DNA of 64,000 nt from Rhodococcus sp. 1163 (GCF_002091985.1 NZ_MKKX01000020.1:248001-312000), one strand, 5' to 3'. Numbered from the stretch's first letter, positions 42,885 to 52,101 are shown. The notes: a model not told the origin generated them from the letters alone. Made by a program: numbers and translations.

Positions 42885-43697
42885 CTACCTGGGATTATTG
42901 TCGAGAACTTCATCGGACAGTTCTGTCCACAAAGGTTTGGCCCACTCGCCGAATGCCAGATCCGTGAGAACGACCGTGGCCAGTGAGACATCGGGGTCAA
43001 CCCAGAGGAACGTTCCGGACTGCCCGAAATGACCGAACGTTCGAGTCGAATTCCGTTGCCCGGTCCAATGTGGTTCTTTACCGTCGCGGAGTTCGAATCC
43101 CAGGCCCCAATCGTTCGGCCGTTGAGATCCGTAGCCGGGCAGAATGCCGTTGAGGCCGTCGAATTGCACGCTGACCGCGGATGCGAAAGTCGACTCCGAC
43201 AGCAGGGTCGGCGACAAGAGTTCTGATGCGAATACCGATAGATCGCGCACTGTCGAACGCGCACCGTGACCGGCCGGTCCATCGAGCGTCGAGGCGGTCA
43301 TGCCGAGCGGCGCGAACACGGCCTCGGCGAGATAGTCGTCGAACGCGATTCCGGATTCTGACTCGATCAGTGCGGCGAGCAACTCGAAACCGACGCTCGA
43401 GTAAATGCGCTTGGTCCCGGGGGCCGCTTGTACCTTGTTCTCACCGAAGGCGAGTCCCGAACTGTGCGCGAGAAGATGACGGACGGTCGAGCCCTCGGGG
43501 CCCGCTTGCTGATCGAGATCGATTGCTTCTTCTTCGACTGCGACGAGTGCCGCATAAGCCACCAGAAGTTTGGTGACGGACGCCAGCTCGTACACGCGAT
43601 CCATATCGCCGTACTGCTCGCTCGCACCTTCCGTCGACACCACCGCTGCGGATGCATTGTCGACGGGCCAACCAGCGATCAAATCCAAGGAGTGCAC
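42885..43697 (-). CDS. Serine hydrolase, beta-lactamase/class C fold
   Basis: 270 residues from a GTG at 43697. The penicillin-binding-like triad is visible: S-x-x-K in YELASVTKLLVAY, the YSS motif in KRIYSSVGFELL, and a C-terminal HFGQSGTFLWVDP as the third element. It lacks a signal peptide, so a cytosolic esterase or peptidase is more likely than a true beta-lactamase. A hairpin lies immediately upstream. Substrate unknown. Confidence 0.85.
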   Translation of the reverse strand: MHSLDLIAGWPVDNASAAVVSTEGASEQYGDMDRVYELASVTKLLVAYAALVAVEEEAIDLDQQAGPEGSTVRHLLAHSSGLAFGENKVQAAPGTKRIYSSVGFELLAALIESESGIAFDDYLAEAVFAPLGMTASTLDGPAGHGARSTVRDLSVFASELLSPTLLSESTFASAVSVQFDGLNGILPGYGSQRPNDWGLGFELRDGKEPHWTGQRNSTRTFGHFGQSGTFLWVDPDVSLATVVLTDLAFGEWAKPLWTELSDEVLDNNPR

Positions 43698-43725
43698 GCG
43701 GATGAGCCTAGTTGTAGACAAGAGA

Positions 43726-43753
43726 GTCGGTGCGGGCGTCTGCCCGCACCGAC
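43726..43753 (-). terminator. Hairpin after the alcohol dehydrogenase gene
   Basis: A perfect 11-bp stem, GTCGGTGCGGG (43726-43736) with CCCGCACCGAC (43743-43753), has a 6-base loop. It lies 80 bases past the dehydrogenase stop and 29 bases before the serine hydrolase start. This suggests separate transcription units. There is no T tract. Confidence 0.65.
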
Positions 43754-43833
43754 TCGTCTGCCAAGGCCAAGCGCTTGAATGGTCCCGTCAATTCAGCTGA
43801 TCGTATGGATGTGTCATTCAAGCGATCCGGTGA

Positions 43834-44961
43834 CTACCGGTCGGCGTCGGTGAACTTGATGACGCCGCGAATGTTCTTCCCTTCGAGCATGTCCTGGTAG
43901 CCGGTGTTGATGTCGTCCAGCGCGTAGGTTTTGGTGACCATGTCGTCGAGGTTGAGCTGGCCACTCTTGTACATCTTCAGCAACAACGGGATGTCGTGAC
44001 GTGGATTGCCACCGCCGAAGATCGCGCCCTGCAGGTCCTTCTGGAGCATCGTGAACAAGAACAAGTTCAGCTTGACGTCCATGTCCTCCATGCGTCCCAT
44101 TGCAGTGACGACACAGCGGCCCGCTTTGGCCGTCAGCAACAGTGCAGCCTCGATATCTTCGCCGGTGATCTCACCGACGGTGATGATGGTCTTGTCAGCC
44201 ATCAGCCCCCAGGTCAGCTCCATCATCGGCATCAAAGCTTCGGCTGCCGTGGCATATACGTGGGTGGCGCCGAATTTGAGTGCCTGATCTCGTTTGTACT
44301 GGACGGGATCGATCGCAATGATCTTGGATGCACCGGATTGCACGGCACCCTGGAGGGCGCTCATACCCACGCCACCGACACCGATGATCGCGACGGTGTC
44401 TCCTGGAGTCACCTTGGCGACGTTCACCGCCGATCCCCAACCCGTCGGTACCCCGCAACCGACCAAAGATGCGACCTCGAACGGGATGTGTTCGTCGATT
44501 TTGATGGCCTGGGTCTCGTGCACGGTCATGTACGGAGAGAAGGTTCCGAGCAAGCACATCGGGATGACGTTCTGCCCGCGAGCCTGGATGCGGTAGGTGC
44601 CGTCGCTGATGGCCATTCCGCTGAGCAGGCCCATTCCGAGGTCACAGAGGTTCTGGTGCCCGTTGGCGCACGCCGGACAATGTCCACATGAGGGGATGAA
44701 GGAGAGCACGACGTGGTCTCCTTCCTTCAATGTCTTCACCTCGGGGCCGGTCTTGATGACGACACCGGACCCCTCGTGTCCACCCATTACCGGGAACGAC
44801 GGCATTGGCGTCGCACCGGTCACGATGTGGTGATCGGAGTGGCACATCCCCGCAGCTTCCATGCGGATCTGAACCTCGCCGGCCCTTGGGTCTCCGATCT
44901 CGATTTCTTCTACCGACCATGGCTCGTTGAGGCCCCACAGCACAGCGCCTTTGGTTTTCAT
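43834..44961 (-). CDS. Zinc-dependent, NDMA-type (mycothiol-era class III-like) alcohol dehydrogenase
   Basis: 375 residues. Catalytic zinc ligands are in AAGMCHSDHHIVTG, GGHEGSGVV and GCGVPTGWG; the structural zinc site is SCGHCPACANGHQNLCDLG. The NAD site is VAIIGVGGVGMSALQGA, followed by IIAIDPVQYKRDQALKFGATH. It matches actinobacterial NDMA-dependent alcohol dehydrogenases (AdhB-like), which keep NAD tightly bound. The ATG at 44961 has GAAAGGCG before it; longer frames upstream run through the promoter. A KstR-like box lies 86 bases upstream. Confidence 0.93.
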   Translation of the reverse strand: MKTKGAVLWGLNEPWSVEEIEIGDPRAGEVQIRMEAAGMCHSDHHIVTGATPMPSFPVMGGHEGSGVVIKTGPEVKTLKEGDHVVLSFIPSCGHCPACANGHQNLCDLGMGLLSGMAISDGTYRIQARGQNVIPMCLLGTFSPYMTVHETQAIKIDEHIPFEVASLVGCGVPTGWGSAVNVAKVTPGDTVAIIGVGGVGMSALQGAVQSGASKIIAIDPVQYKRDQALKFGATHVYATAAEALMPMMELTWGLMADKTIITVGEITGEDIEAALLLTAKAGRCVVTAMGRMEDMDVKLNLFLFTMLQKDLQGAIFGGGNPRHDIPLLLKMYKSGQLNLDDMVTKTYALDDINTGYQDMLEGKNIRGVIKFTDADR

Positions 44962-45046
44962 CGCGATTCGCCTTTCACACGCCGATAGACCCGTTGTTCG
45001 GGCCGCTTGATGTTGAGTTCGACGATAGTCATACGAACGGCAAATT

Positions 45047-45060
45047 GGAACACGTTCTAG
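45047..45060 (-). promoter_or_regulatory. KstR-like operator upstream of the alcohol dehydrogenase
   Basis: TGGAACACGTTCTA fits the recalled KstR consensus TNNAACNNGTTNNA at every fixed position. It is centred about 93 bases upstream of the dehydrogenase ATG, just outside the hemophore-like gene. KstR is the TetR repressor of sterol catabolism in Mycobacterium and Rhodococcus and is released by a cholesterol-derived CoA thioester. Confidence 0.6.
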
Positions 45061-45068
45061 ATTTTTGG

Positions 45069-45422
45069 TCAGTAATCGACGCAGGAAGCAAAGACCGTGC
45101 GAGCGAGACCGGAACCGGGTCCTCCGAAGAATGCGTTGACCCTGTCGACGATGACTGGCTGCGATGCAAGAATTGCTTGGCGCTGCCACACCGGTGCGGC
45201 CAGGAACGCCGCGAAACTTCCCGCCATCGGTGATGCGGCGAGTGCTGCTCCCTCTTCTTCGTCCTGTGCGTACGTGGCGGCAACGATCTGCGAGAACGAG
45301 CACGGTGTGTTGACCACGGTCTCGGCGGGTGTGGCCGTGGCGACGCCGCCGAAGAGCAGAGCTCCGACAGCAGTAGCGCCGAGCACGGTTGCGACCTTGG
45401 TTGTGGACAAGCGAGAGATCAT
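45069..45422 (-). CDS. Secreted hemophore-related protein
   Basis: 117 residues from ATG 45422 (MISRLSTTKVATVLGATAVGALLFGGVATATPAE), an N-terminal signal peptide with an ATA-type cleavage site. The mature part has two cysteines (NTPCSFSQIVAATYAQ and ARTVFASCVDY) and a helical body, the layout of mycobacterial Rv0203-like haem-binding (MHB) proteins. Haem transport is inferred from the family. It has no MmpL partner here. Confidence 0.75.
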   Translation of the reverse strand: MISRLSTTKVATVLGATAVGALLFGGVATATPAETVVNTPCSFSQIVAATYAQDEEEGAALAASPMAGSFAAFLAAPVWQRQAILASQPVIVDRVNAFFGGPGSGLARTVFASCVDY

Positions 45423-45627
45423 GAATTTCCCCAATCGAGGTGAGCGTTGTGGTGGGATCGACAAGTGTTCGCCAGCAACGATATCGGCAGTCCAGGCTTC
45501 CTGTCGCACTGGAGGACATACTGGTAGAACGCCCGAAAACACCTATCTCGGCGGGTTATCGGTCGGTTCGGCCGTGAGAGGGACGACTCTCGTCGATAGG
45601 GTCGAGCTACTAGGGACAGGAGACCCG

Positions 45628-47766
45628 ATGACGATCGCTTACGGCTCGTGCAATCTGTGTGAAGCGATGTGCGGACTCGAATTCACGGTCGAGGAAAATA
45701 CGGTCACCTCGATTCGAGGCGACAAGGAAGATCCGCTCTCTCGCGGGCACATCTGTCCGAAGGCACTGTCCTTGATCGATCTACACGCCGATCCCGACCG
45801 GTTGATCAAGCCTGTTCGACGCGAGGGCGCCGACTGGGTGGAGATCGAATGGAGCGAAGCGTACGGCCTGGTGGTCGAGGGCCTGGTGGCCACGCGTGAG
45901 CAGTACGGGTCCAACGCTGTCGGTGTCTATCAGGGGAATCCGAACGTCCACAGCCTCGGTTCGATGACGCACGGAATTCCATTCACGTCGATGCTGCGCA
46001 CCCGCAATCGTTACTCGGCCACTTCACTCGACCAACTCCCCCATCAGCTCGTGAATCACCTGCTGTACGGCCACCAACTGGCCCTACCGATTCCAGATAT
46101 CGACAACACCGACTTCTTTCTCATCCTCGGTGGCAACCCGATGGCCTCGAACGGCAGCATGATGACGGTGCCTGACTTCGCACGTCGCGCCCACGATCTG
46201 CAGGCGCGCGGCGGCACTCTCGTGGTGGTCGACCCCCGCAAGACCGAAACTGCGGACATCGCGGACGTCCACCACTTCATTCGGCCCGGTACCGATGGGC
46301 TCCTGCTCCTCGCGTTGATCAACGTCGTCATAGCGGAAGGGACAACCCGGGTCGCGGACTATGTCGACGGCACCGAGGAGGTGGCGAATCTGGTCCGGGA
46401 TTTCACTCCCGACGCGGTCGCGTCCGTCGTGGGCATCGCGGCTGCCGACATCGTCTCGCTCGCGACACAGTTCGCCACTGCGCGATCCGCGGTCGCCTAC
46501 GGCCGAATGGGTGTCTCGACACAGCAGTTCGGCAGTCTCTGTCAGTGGGCGATTCAAGTACTCAACATCGTGACAGGCAATCTCGACCGGGTCGGCGGTG
46601 CACTGCTCACCGACCCTGCGGTGGATCTCATCCGGAAAAAGATCGTCGGCCGAGGGCATTTCGACAAGTGGCGCAGTCGTGTTCGAGACTTGCCCGAGTT
46701 CGCGGGCGAATTTCCGTGCTCGACATTGGTCGACGAAATGACGACCCCCGGCGACGGTCAGATCAGGGCCATGGCGGTGTTCTCCGGCAATCCGGTGTTG
46801 TCCATGCCGGGCGGCACCAGGTTGAACCAGGCCTTCGCCGACTTGGATTTTTTGGTGTCCTTCGACTTCTACATCAACGAGACATCACGGCACGCGGATG
46901 TGATTCTTCCGCCCACGATGTCGCTCGAACGTGATCACTACGACCTGATCTTTCAGTCCTTCGCTGTCCGCAACACGGCGAAGTTCATGCCGGCAATCCT
47001 GGCGAAAAAGCCTGGTGCGAAATCGGATTGGGAGATCTTCCGTAATCTCGGCATTCGCTATCGGGCACGCCTCGCCGGGTCGTCCACGCTCGACCGCCTT
47101 CGTACGCGCCTGACACCGAAATCGCTTGTCGCGGAAGCTCGGCTACGCCTGTCGCCACGACGAACGATCGATCTACTGCTCCGCAGTCATCGCGCCGGCC
47201 TCTCGGTGGCGAAGCTGAAGAAGTCTCCGCACGGCACCGATCTCGGCCCGCTCCGCCCCGGGTTTCCCGGAAAGCTGCAGACCCGGAACAAGCGAATAAA
47301 TCTGTTGCAGGACATCATCATCGCGGAACTTCCGGCTCTGCGCGATCTCATGACATCGGCGGCGGTGCCCAGCGGAGATCAACTTCTGATGATCGGTCGA
47401 CGGCATCTACGCAGCAACAATTCCTGGATGCACAACTCTGCGAGGTTGACGAAGGGCAAACCGCGCCATCAACTCTTGGCGCACCCCGATGATCTGCTCG
47501 AGCGCAACATCGAAGACGGCTCCGTGGTGTCGGTGGCCTCGACCGCCGGATCGGTGCAGATCGAAGTACTCGCGACCGACCGCATGATGCCCGGAGTGGT
47601 GAGCATGCCGCACGGGTTCGGACACCAACGCCCCGGCGTCGAATTATCCGTGGCGACGACGGTCGTAGGAGCGAGCGTCAACGACATCACCGACCCACAC
47701 CGGGTCGACGCGGTCTCGGCCAACGCGATCCTCAATGGCGTGCCCGTCACGATCTCGCCGACATGA
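45628..47766 (+). CDS. Molybdopterin oxidoreductase, DMSO-reductase family
   Basis: 712 residues from ATG 45628. The N-terminal [4Fe-4S] site is C8-x2-C11-x3-C15-x27-C43 (CNLCEAMC and HICPKA). The cofactor-binding segments ILGGNPMASNGSM, VVVDPRKTETADIADVHHFIRPGTDGLLLLAL and AMAVFSGNPVLSMPGG, and the C-terminal beta-barrel NNSWMHNSARLTKGKPRHQLLAHPDDLLERNIEDGSVV, are typical. No Tat signal and no electron-transfer subunit genes are adjacent, so it is a stand-alone soluble enzyme. It resembles formate dehydrogenase H/assimilatory types; the substrate is not deducible. Confidence 0.88.
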   Translation: MTIAYGSCNLCEAMCGLEFTVEENTVTSIRGDKEDPLSRGHICPKALSLIDLHADPDRLIKPVRREGADWVEIEWSEAYGLVVEGLVATREQYGSNAVGVYQGNPNVHSLGSMTHGIPFTSMLRTRNRYSATSLDQLPHQLVNHLLYGHQLALPIPDIDNTDFFLILGGNPMASNGSMMTVPDFARRAHDLQARGGTLVVVDPRKTETADIADVHHFIRPGTDGLLLLALINVVIAEGTTRVADYVDGTEEVANLVRDFTPDAVASVVGIAAADIVSLATQFATARSAVAYGRMGVSTQQFGSLCQWAIQVLNIVTGNLDRVGGALLTDPAVDLIRKKIVGRGHFDKWRSRVRDLPEFAGEFPCSTLVDEMTTPGDGQIRAMAVFSGNPVLSMPGGTRLNQAFADLDFLVSFDFYINETSRHADVILPPTMSLERDHYDLIFQSFAVRNTAKFMPAILAKKPGAKSDWEIFRNLGIRYRARLAGSSTLDRLRTRLTPKSLVAEARLRLSPRRTIDLLLRSHRAGLSVAKLKKSPHGTDLGPLRPGFPGKLQTRNKRINLLQDIIIAELPALRDLMTSAAVPSGDQLLMIGRRHLRSNNSWMHNSARLTKGKPRHQLLAHPDDLLERNIEDGSVVSVASTAGSVQIEVLATDRMMPGVVSMPHGFGHQRPGVELSVATTVVGASVNDITDPHRVDAVSANAILNGVPVTISPT

Positions 47767-47834
47767 CCGACCCCGCGGGCACACGTCGGCGATGCTTTGA
47801 AGTAGCATTCGTCACGGCTCGCTCGGTGCGAGAT

Positions 47835-47908
47835 GGGGCGGTAGCTCAGTCGGTTAGAGCCGTGGACTCATAATCCATTGGTCGCGGGTTCGAGCCCCGC
47901 CCGCCCCA
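47835..47908 (+). tRNA. tRNA with CAT anticodon, probably tRNA-Ile2
   Basis: 74 bases without encoded CCA (CCG follows). Acceptor GGGGCGG/CCGCCCC, D arm GCTCAGTCGGTTAGAGC and T arm GCGGG/CCCGC fold normally. The anticodon loop CTCATAA after GGA, with TTGGTCGC downstream, resembles E. coli ileX (lysidine-modified CAU) more than elongator tRNA-Met. Assignment between Ile2 and Met is by similarity of the anticodon arm only. Confidence 0.9.
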
Positions 47909-47959
47909 CCGATAAGGACAGGCCAGGGGTCGGCTCGCAAGGTAGTCGTCAGGACTGCG

Positions 47960-48553
47960 GTGCCGTCCGGGCCGCAGTGGGGTCGTTTTCCGGCTTACGC
48001 GCACTTGTGGTACCTATTCGGGATGGTTATCGCGGCATTTGTGGTCTCCCTGGTCGCGCTCTCGGTCTCGGCGCTTATGGGCATTCGCAATTTGAGGATG
48101 TCGCAACTGTCGACGTCTACCAAGGTCCTGGTCGACCTGTTCACAGAACATCGTGGCAAACGACTTGCAGATGCGCGCGAGTTCATTCACTCAGAAGAGT
48201 TCAAGTCTTATGACTACAAGAGTGGCTTGAAGGGGATGCCGGAGGAAAAGATGCTCCTGGTGCGCGATCTTGCCTGGTTCTACGACAATCTCGGGGTTCT
48301 CGTCGCTTACCGCGTAGTCGATATTCGACCAGTCGCTGGATACCTCGGGGGTTCAGTGCTCGACGCCTGGCCACGACTTCTTCCCATTGTGAAGGCCGAA
48401 CGCCGCGGACGAGTCAAGGCCGGCTGCAGCGACCCTGGGATTTGGCAGAACTACTTCGAGTACCTTTACGAGAGAATTCATGAGTCGAGGACACTCGACG
48501 CTGCTAGGATTCATCCCCAAAGACGCTGGTATCACGTCATACTAGGGCCGTAA
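47960..48553 (+). CDS. Membrane-anchored DUF4760-like protein
   Basis: 197 residues with one N-terminal membrane helix (LWYLFGMVIAAFVVSLVALSVSALMG, about 16-41). A cytosolic helical domain follows (STKVLVDLFTEHRGKRLADAREFIHSEEF; MLLVRDLAWFYDNLGVLVAYRVVD), typical of DUF4760. An ATG at 48023 would cut the helix short, so the GTG at 47960 is preferred. It stands alone 51 bases after a tRNA. Codon use is less GC-biased than its neighbours, so acquisition by transfer is possible. Confidence 0.7.
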   Translation: MPSGPQWGRFPAYAHLWYLFGMVIAAFVVSLVALSVSALMGIRNLRMSQLSTSTKVLVDLFTEHRGKRLADAREFIHSEEFKSYDYKSGLKGMPEEKMLLVRDLAWFYDNLGVLVAYRVVDIRPVAGYLGGSVLDAWPRLLPIVKAERRGRVKAGCSDPGIWQNYFEYLYERIHESRTLDAARIHPQRRWYHVILGP

Positions 48554-48654
48554 GACTGCTCAATCGCACCGCGGGTCCGGAGACGTTCTGGTTCGACGAC
48601 TTCGCAAGGTGCGTAGTTTGCGTTCATCGCAGCTCTTCAGTTCTTCGTGGCGAT

Positions 48655-49128
48655 CTACGGAACCACGGTGACGGGCCAGCGTCCGCTTTTCACCAGCCGC
48701 ACCGCGACGGACCCGAATATCCGGTGGCCTGCATGTTCGGATGCCCCGACGACGATGGCGTCGACCCGTAGTTCGTCGGCGATTGCGACGAGGCCGCTGT
48801 AGGGATCCCCCTGTGCGGTACGAAACTCCCACCGGATCGATTCCATCCGCGTGGCAGAATCTTTTAGGTAGGCGAGCAATTCTTCGGCGATCTGTTTGCC
48901 CGTCTCGACGAGCGGGATGCCAGTTTGACCCCATCCGGTGGTGAACAACTGCTGGACGTAGGCGAGAACCAGCAGGGAGTCTTGGCGTCTCGCCAGCCCC
49001 GCGGCGTATGCCGCTGCTCTCCATGCGGAATCCGACCCGTCGATTCCGACGAGAATCGCTTTCGGCCCGTCGACACCGTATTCGAAGGTGTGCGCTTGGT
49101 TGTCGCGAGTTTCCGCTGACTCATCCAC
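48655..49128 (-). CDS. Universal stress protein, UspA family
   Basis: 157 residues. The N-terminal strand AILVGIDGSDSAWRAAAYAAGLARRQ and the C-terminal ATP-binding loop VGASEHAGHRIFGSVAVRLVKSGRWPVTVVP (G-x2-G-x9-G/S type) define an ATP-binding Usp. About 20 extra N-terminal residues are acidic. The role in dormancy or hypoxia is inferred from mycobacterial relatives. It is monocistronic, divergent from the cupin gene. Confidence 0.9.
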   Translation of the reverse strand: MDESAETRDNQAHTFEYGVDGPKAILVGIDGSDSAWRAAAYAAGLARRQDSLLVLAYVQQLFTTGWGQTGIPLVETGKQIAEELLAYLKDSATRMESIRWEFRTAQGDPYSGLVAIADELRVDAIVVGASEHAGHRIFGSVAVRLVKSGRWPVTVVP

Positions 49129-49241
49129 GTCTGCAGGTTACTCAGCAACACTACGTAACTCGCTGATACCCACCCCAGACCCCATTGCCGGGTTCTAGTC
49201 TGGACTTCCGCTAGCGGCCCACCGACGAGAGGTTCGTTTTC

Positions 49242-49694
49242 ATGTCCAAGATCGTCCGCTCGGCCACAGTCGGGTTCTGCTGCATCGCTGCTGCGACGCT
49301 GTCTCCTGCGCTCGCCGATGCCACTCCGCCGTCGGGCGTCACGGCCGAGACGCTGGCGCACGTATCGTTTCCGCTCATTCCCGGCAGTGTCGACCTTGCC
49401 GGAACCGACTTCACTGCACGCAAGATCACGATCGCGCCCGGTGGCTCCACTGGATGGCATTTTCATGACGGCCCGGTGTACGCGTATGTCGAATCTGGTG
49501 TCCTGACCAGGACCCTGACGGATTGCAGCGAGGTGTCGACCCCGGCAGGCAACGTCGTCGCAGAGGATGTCGGGGGCAACCACGTACATGAGGGCATCAA
49601 TGCCGGGACTGTTCCGGTCGTTCTGTACGCGGCGTACATCGAGCCTCCCGGTAAGCCGTTCGCAGAGGATGCGCCTGCTCCGCCGTGTGCCTGA
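49242..49694 (+). CDS. Secreted cupin-domain protein
   Basis: 150 residues with a signal peptide (MSKIVRSATVGFCCIAAATLSPALADA). The conserved cupin core follows: GGSTGWHFHDGPVYAYVESGVLTRTL (motif 1, two His and a later Glu) and GGNHVHEGINAG (motif 2). Both suggest a metal site. Two cysteines (TDCSEV, PPCA) may form a disulfide. A binding or enzymatic role outside the membrane is likely but unspecified. Confidence 0.82.
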   Translation: MSKIVRSATVGFCCIAAATLSPALADATPPSGVTAETLAHVSFPLIPGSVDLAGTDFTARKITIAPGGSTGWHFHDGPVYAYVESGVLTRTLTDCSEVSTPAGNVVAEDVGGNHVHEGINAGTVPVVLYAAYIEPPGKPFAEDAPAPPCA

Positions 49695-49806
49695 GCCACC
49701 TGACGCTGGATCGGAGCTGTGCGGTCGGTACTCTTGTAGGTCGGATGTGGCTCCTCGAGAAACGGGCAGCGCACGGAAAGCATTCCTTTTTTCGAACGGA
49801 GTCTTG

Positions 49807-50532
49807 ATGAACGACGACTCGATTCTCGACAAATCGGCCACGGCCGACCCCGCGACGGTCTTCGCCGCACTTGCGGACATCGTGTATCGCGGTCGGGCAG
49901 CGGACGAGGTCTACACGGCCATCTGCGTTGCGGCGACGCTGCTGGTACCCGGGTGCGATCATGCCAGCCTGATGCTGACCGGACGGGGCAAGCCGGTGAC
50001 GGTGGCGGCTTCGGATCAGATCGCACGGGTCGTCGATGACATCGAGCGCGCTACCGGCGAAGGGCCCTGCCTCGACGCGATCACCAGCGAGGCAGCCCAG
50101 ATCGAATCGGACTTCAACACTCCCGGGAAGTGGCCGGCCCTTGCCCGTGGTGTCCTTGCGCGGACGCCCGTGCGTGGCGCAATGGGTTTTCGATTGATGC
50201 TCGACAGCAAGAAGGTAGGCGCACTCAATCTGTTCAGCGACACCGCCGGCCGATTCGACAGCGACACCGCTGACAGGGCAATCGTGGTCGCAGCGTTCGC
50301 GGCCGTTACGGTTGCCGCCATCCTCAAAGGCGAACAGGCCGACACTCTGCGTCTCGGCCTCGAGAGCAACAGGGAGATCGGCAAGGCCATCGGCTTGTTG
50401 ATGGCCATGCACGAGGTCACCGACGATCAGGCTTTCGAGATGCTGCGCAAGACATCTCAGGATATGAACGTCAAGATCGCTGCGTTGGCGCGATCGGTAG
50501 TCGAGTCGCACACCCGGAGCTTGCAGCCCTGA
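49807..50532 (+). CDS. GAF-ANTAR domain protein, putative RNA-binding antiterminator
   Basis: 241 residues from ATG 49807. A GAF domain (about 20-165, AATLLVPGCDHASLMLTGRGK to VGALNLFSD) is joined to a C-terminal ANTAR domain (RLGLESNREIGKAIGLLMAMHEVTDDQAFEMLRKTSQDMNVKIAALARSVVES). ANTAR proteins bind paired RNA hexaloops to prevent termination. The target is not apparent here. A single open upstream extension lacks family sequence. Confidence 0.88.
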   Translation: MNDDSILDKSATADPATVFAALADIVYRGRAADEVYTAICVAATLLVPGCDHASLMLTGRGKPVTVAASDQIARVVDDIERATGEGPCLDAITSEAAQIESDFNTPGKWPALARGVLARTPVRGAMGFRLMLDSKKVGALNLFSDTAGRFDSDTADRAIVVAAFAAVTVAAILKGEQADTLRLGLESNREIGKAIGLLMAMHEVTDDQAFEMLRKTSQDMNVKIAALARSVVESHTRSLQP

Positions 50533-50593
50533 GTGACCGACCACTCGGGTTGTGTGCAGCCGGTCTCCGCGGACTGCACACAACCCCGGCTGG

Positions 50594-52081
50594 CTACTCG
50601 CTCGGAACCATGGGTCCCGGAGCGTCGACGCGCTTGGGCAGCGCGAACACCAGCAGCAGTGCCACGACTCCGAATGCCGCGCTGACAGACATCGCAATCG
50701 ATGCCCCGTGCATGAATCCGCTGGCTACGGTCTCCGGTCCGGTGATGTTCAGATTGCCGAACAGAACGCTGCCGATGACCGCGATACCGACGGCGCTACC
50801 GATCCGCTGCATCGTAGCGATGACGCCACTCGCGGCGCCTGCATCTGCTCGGTCCACGGTTGCCACGATGAACTGAGCATTCGGGGCGATGAACGCTCCG
50901 TTACCCAGACCGCCGATCAGCATGGGCAGCAACAGTTTCCAGTTGGTGAGATCGGCGGCATCGGTGGTGGCCAGGACGAGCCACATCCAGATCAGGCTGA
51001 TCGCGACGAACGAGGTGCCGATCAACAGAACTGTACGACCGAGCCTCTGTGTGAGCCGGTTGCTCTGGGACGCGGCGATGATGCTGCCGATTGCGAACGG
51101 AAGCATCACGATGCCGGAAGACAGTGCGGAGTTTCCGAGCCCGCTCTGCCACAGCAGCGAGATGGTGAAGAAGATACTGGTGAACGACGCGAAGTAGACG
51201 AGCGCGAGAATTGTCCCACCGGTGAAGGCGGGGTGAGCGAACAGCTTCGGCGGCACCAAGGGGTTGTCACGACGCTTGGTGTAGAACACTTCCCACGCGG
51301 CGAATACGGCGATGAGAACTACACCCGACACGATCGAGACATAGGTCCAGACCGGCCAACCCTGGTCCTGTCCTTCGATGAGCGGGACCAACAGTGCGAC
51401 CAGACCTGCGGTGATGAGGATGAGCCCGATCCAGTCGATCCCGGTCTTCGCCGTGGCCGTTCGGTTCTCCGAGCGTCCTGGAAGCAACAGTGCAGCAGCA
51501 ACGAGTCCGACGATTCCGATCGGTATGTTCACCCAGAACACGCCACGCCAACCGTTTTCATCGCCGAAGGCTTCGATGATGAGACCGCCTGCAATCGGCC
51601 CCAAGGCCGTCGAGACACCGATCACTGCGCCCATGATCGCGAAAGCTTTGCCACGCACCTGAGCTGGGAACAGGAGTTGGATGAAGGCCGTTACGGCGGG
51701 GACGAAGATTCCGCCTGCGAGTCCCTGCACGATTCGCGAGATGACCAATTGAAGGTCGTTCTGTGCGAGGCCGCAGGCAAAGCTGGCGACGGTGAACAGT
51801 GCCAGTCCGGTGAAGAAGACCCACTTGTGGCCGATCCGGTCGCCGATCTTTCCTGCCGGTATCAGCGCCAGCCCGAAAGCAAGGGCGTATCCGGAGATAA
51901 TCCACGCAAGAGTTGCCTCGGAGGCGTCGAGGCTCGTGCTGATCGTCGGAAGCGCAACGTTGACGATGGTCGTGTCCAGCAAAGCCATGAACATCCCGAG
52001 CAGCAGTACAACCAGTGCCTGCCATGCGCGACGTGGCACTTCGACGGGAGGCGCCGATACCCGTGAGCTGTTGTCGGTCAT
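50594..52081 (-). CDS. DHA2-family drug:H+ antiporter (14 membrane helices)
   Basis: 495 residues from ATG 52081 (MTDNSSRVSAPPVEVPRRAWQALVVLLLGMFMALLDTTIVNVALPTI). The N-terminal motif LLDTTIVNVALP, motif A (GKIGDRIGHK) and motif C-like GAVIGVSTALGPIAGGLI are those of EmrB/QacA-type pumps. It should export lipophilic drugs or metabolites by proton exchange. It lies 20 bases after a PadR gene on the same strand, so local repression by that regulator is likely. Confidence 0.92.
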   Translation of the reverse strand: MTDNSSRVSAPPVEVPRRAWQALVVLLLGMFMALLDTTIVNVALPTISTSLDASEATLAWIISGYALAFGLALIPAGKIGDRIGHKWVFFTGLALFTVASFACGLAQNDLQLVISRIVQGLAGGIFVPAVTAFIQLLFPAQVRGKAFAIMGAVIGVSTALGPIAGGLIIEAFGDENGWRGVFWVNIPIGIVGLVAAALLLPGRSENRTATAKTGIDWIGLILITAGLVALLVPLIEGQDQGWPVWTYVSIVSGVVLIAVFAAWEVFYTKRRDNPLVPPKLFAHPAFTGGTILALVYFASFTSIFFTISLLWQSGLGNSALSSGIVMLPFAIGSIIAASQSNRLTQRLGRTVLLIGTSFVAISLIWMWLVLATTDAADLTNWKLLLPMLIGGLGNGAFIAPNAQFIVATVDRADAGAASGVIATMQRIGSAVGIAVIGSVLFGNLNITGPETVASGFMHGASIAMSVSAAFGVVALLLVFALPKRVDAPGPMVPSE

Positions 52082-52101
52082 CTTGTCTCGCTGTTCTGTG
52101 T

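Noticed and set aside
44962-45519. N-terminal extension of the alcohol dehydrogenase frame
   Set aside because: It crosses the promoter and the hemophore-like gene; the enzyme family begins at MKTKGAVLWG (44961).
50552-52066. A roughly 500-codon plus-strand frame opposite the DHA2 pump gene
   Set aside because: The translation is low-complexity and hydrophilic and lacks family features; the minus strand encodes a convincing 14-helix transporter.
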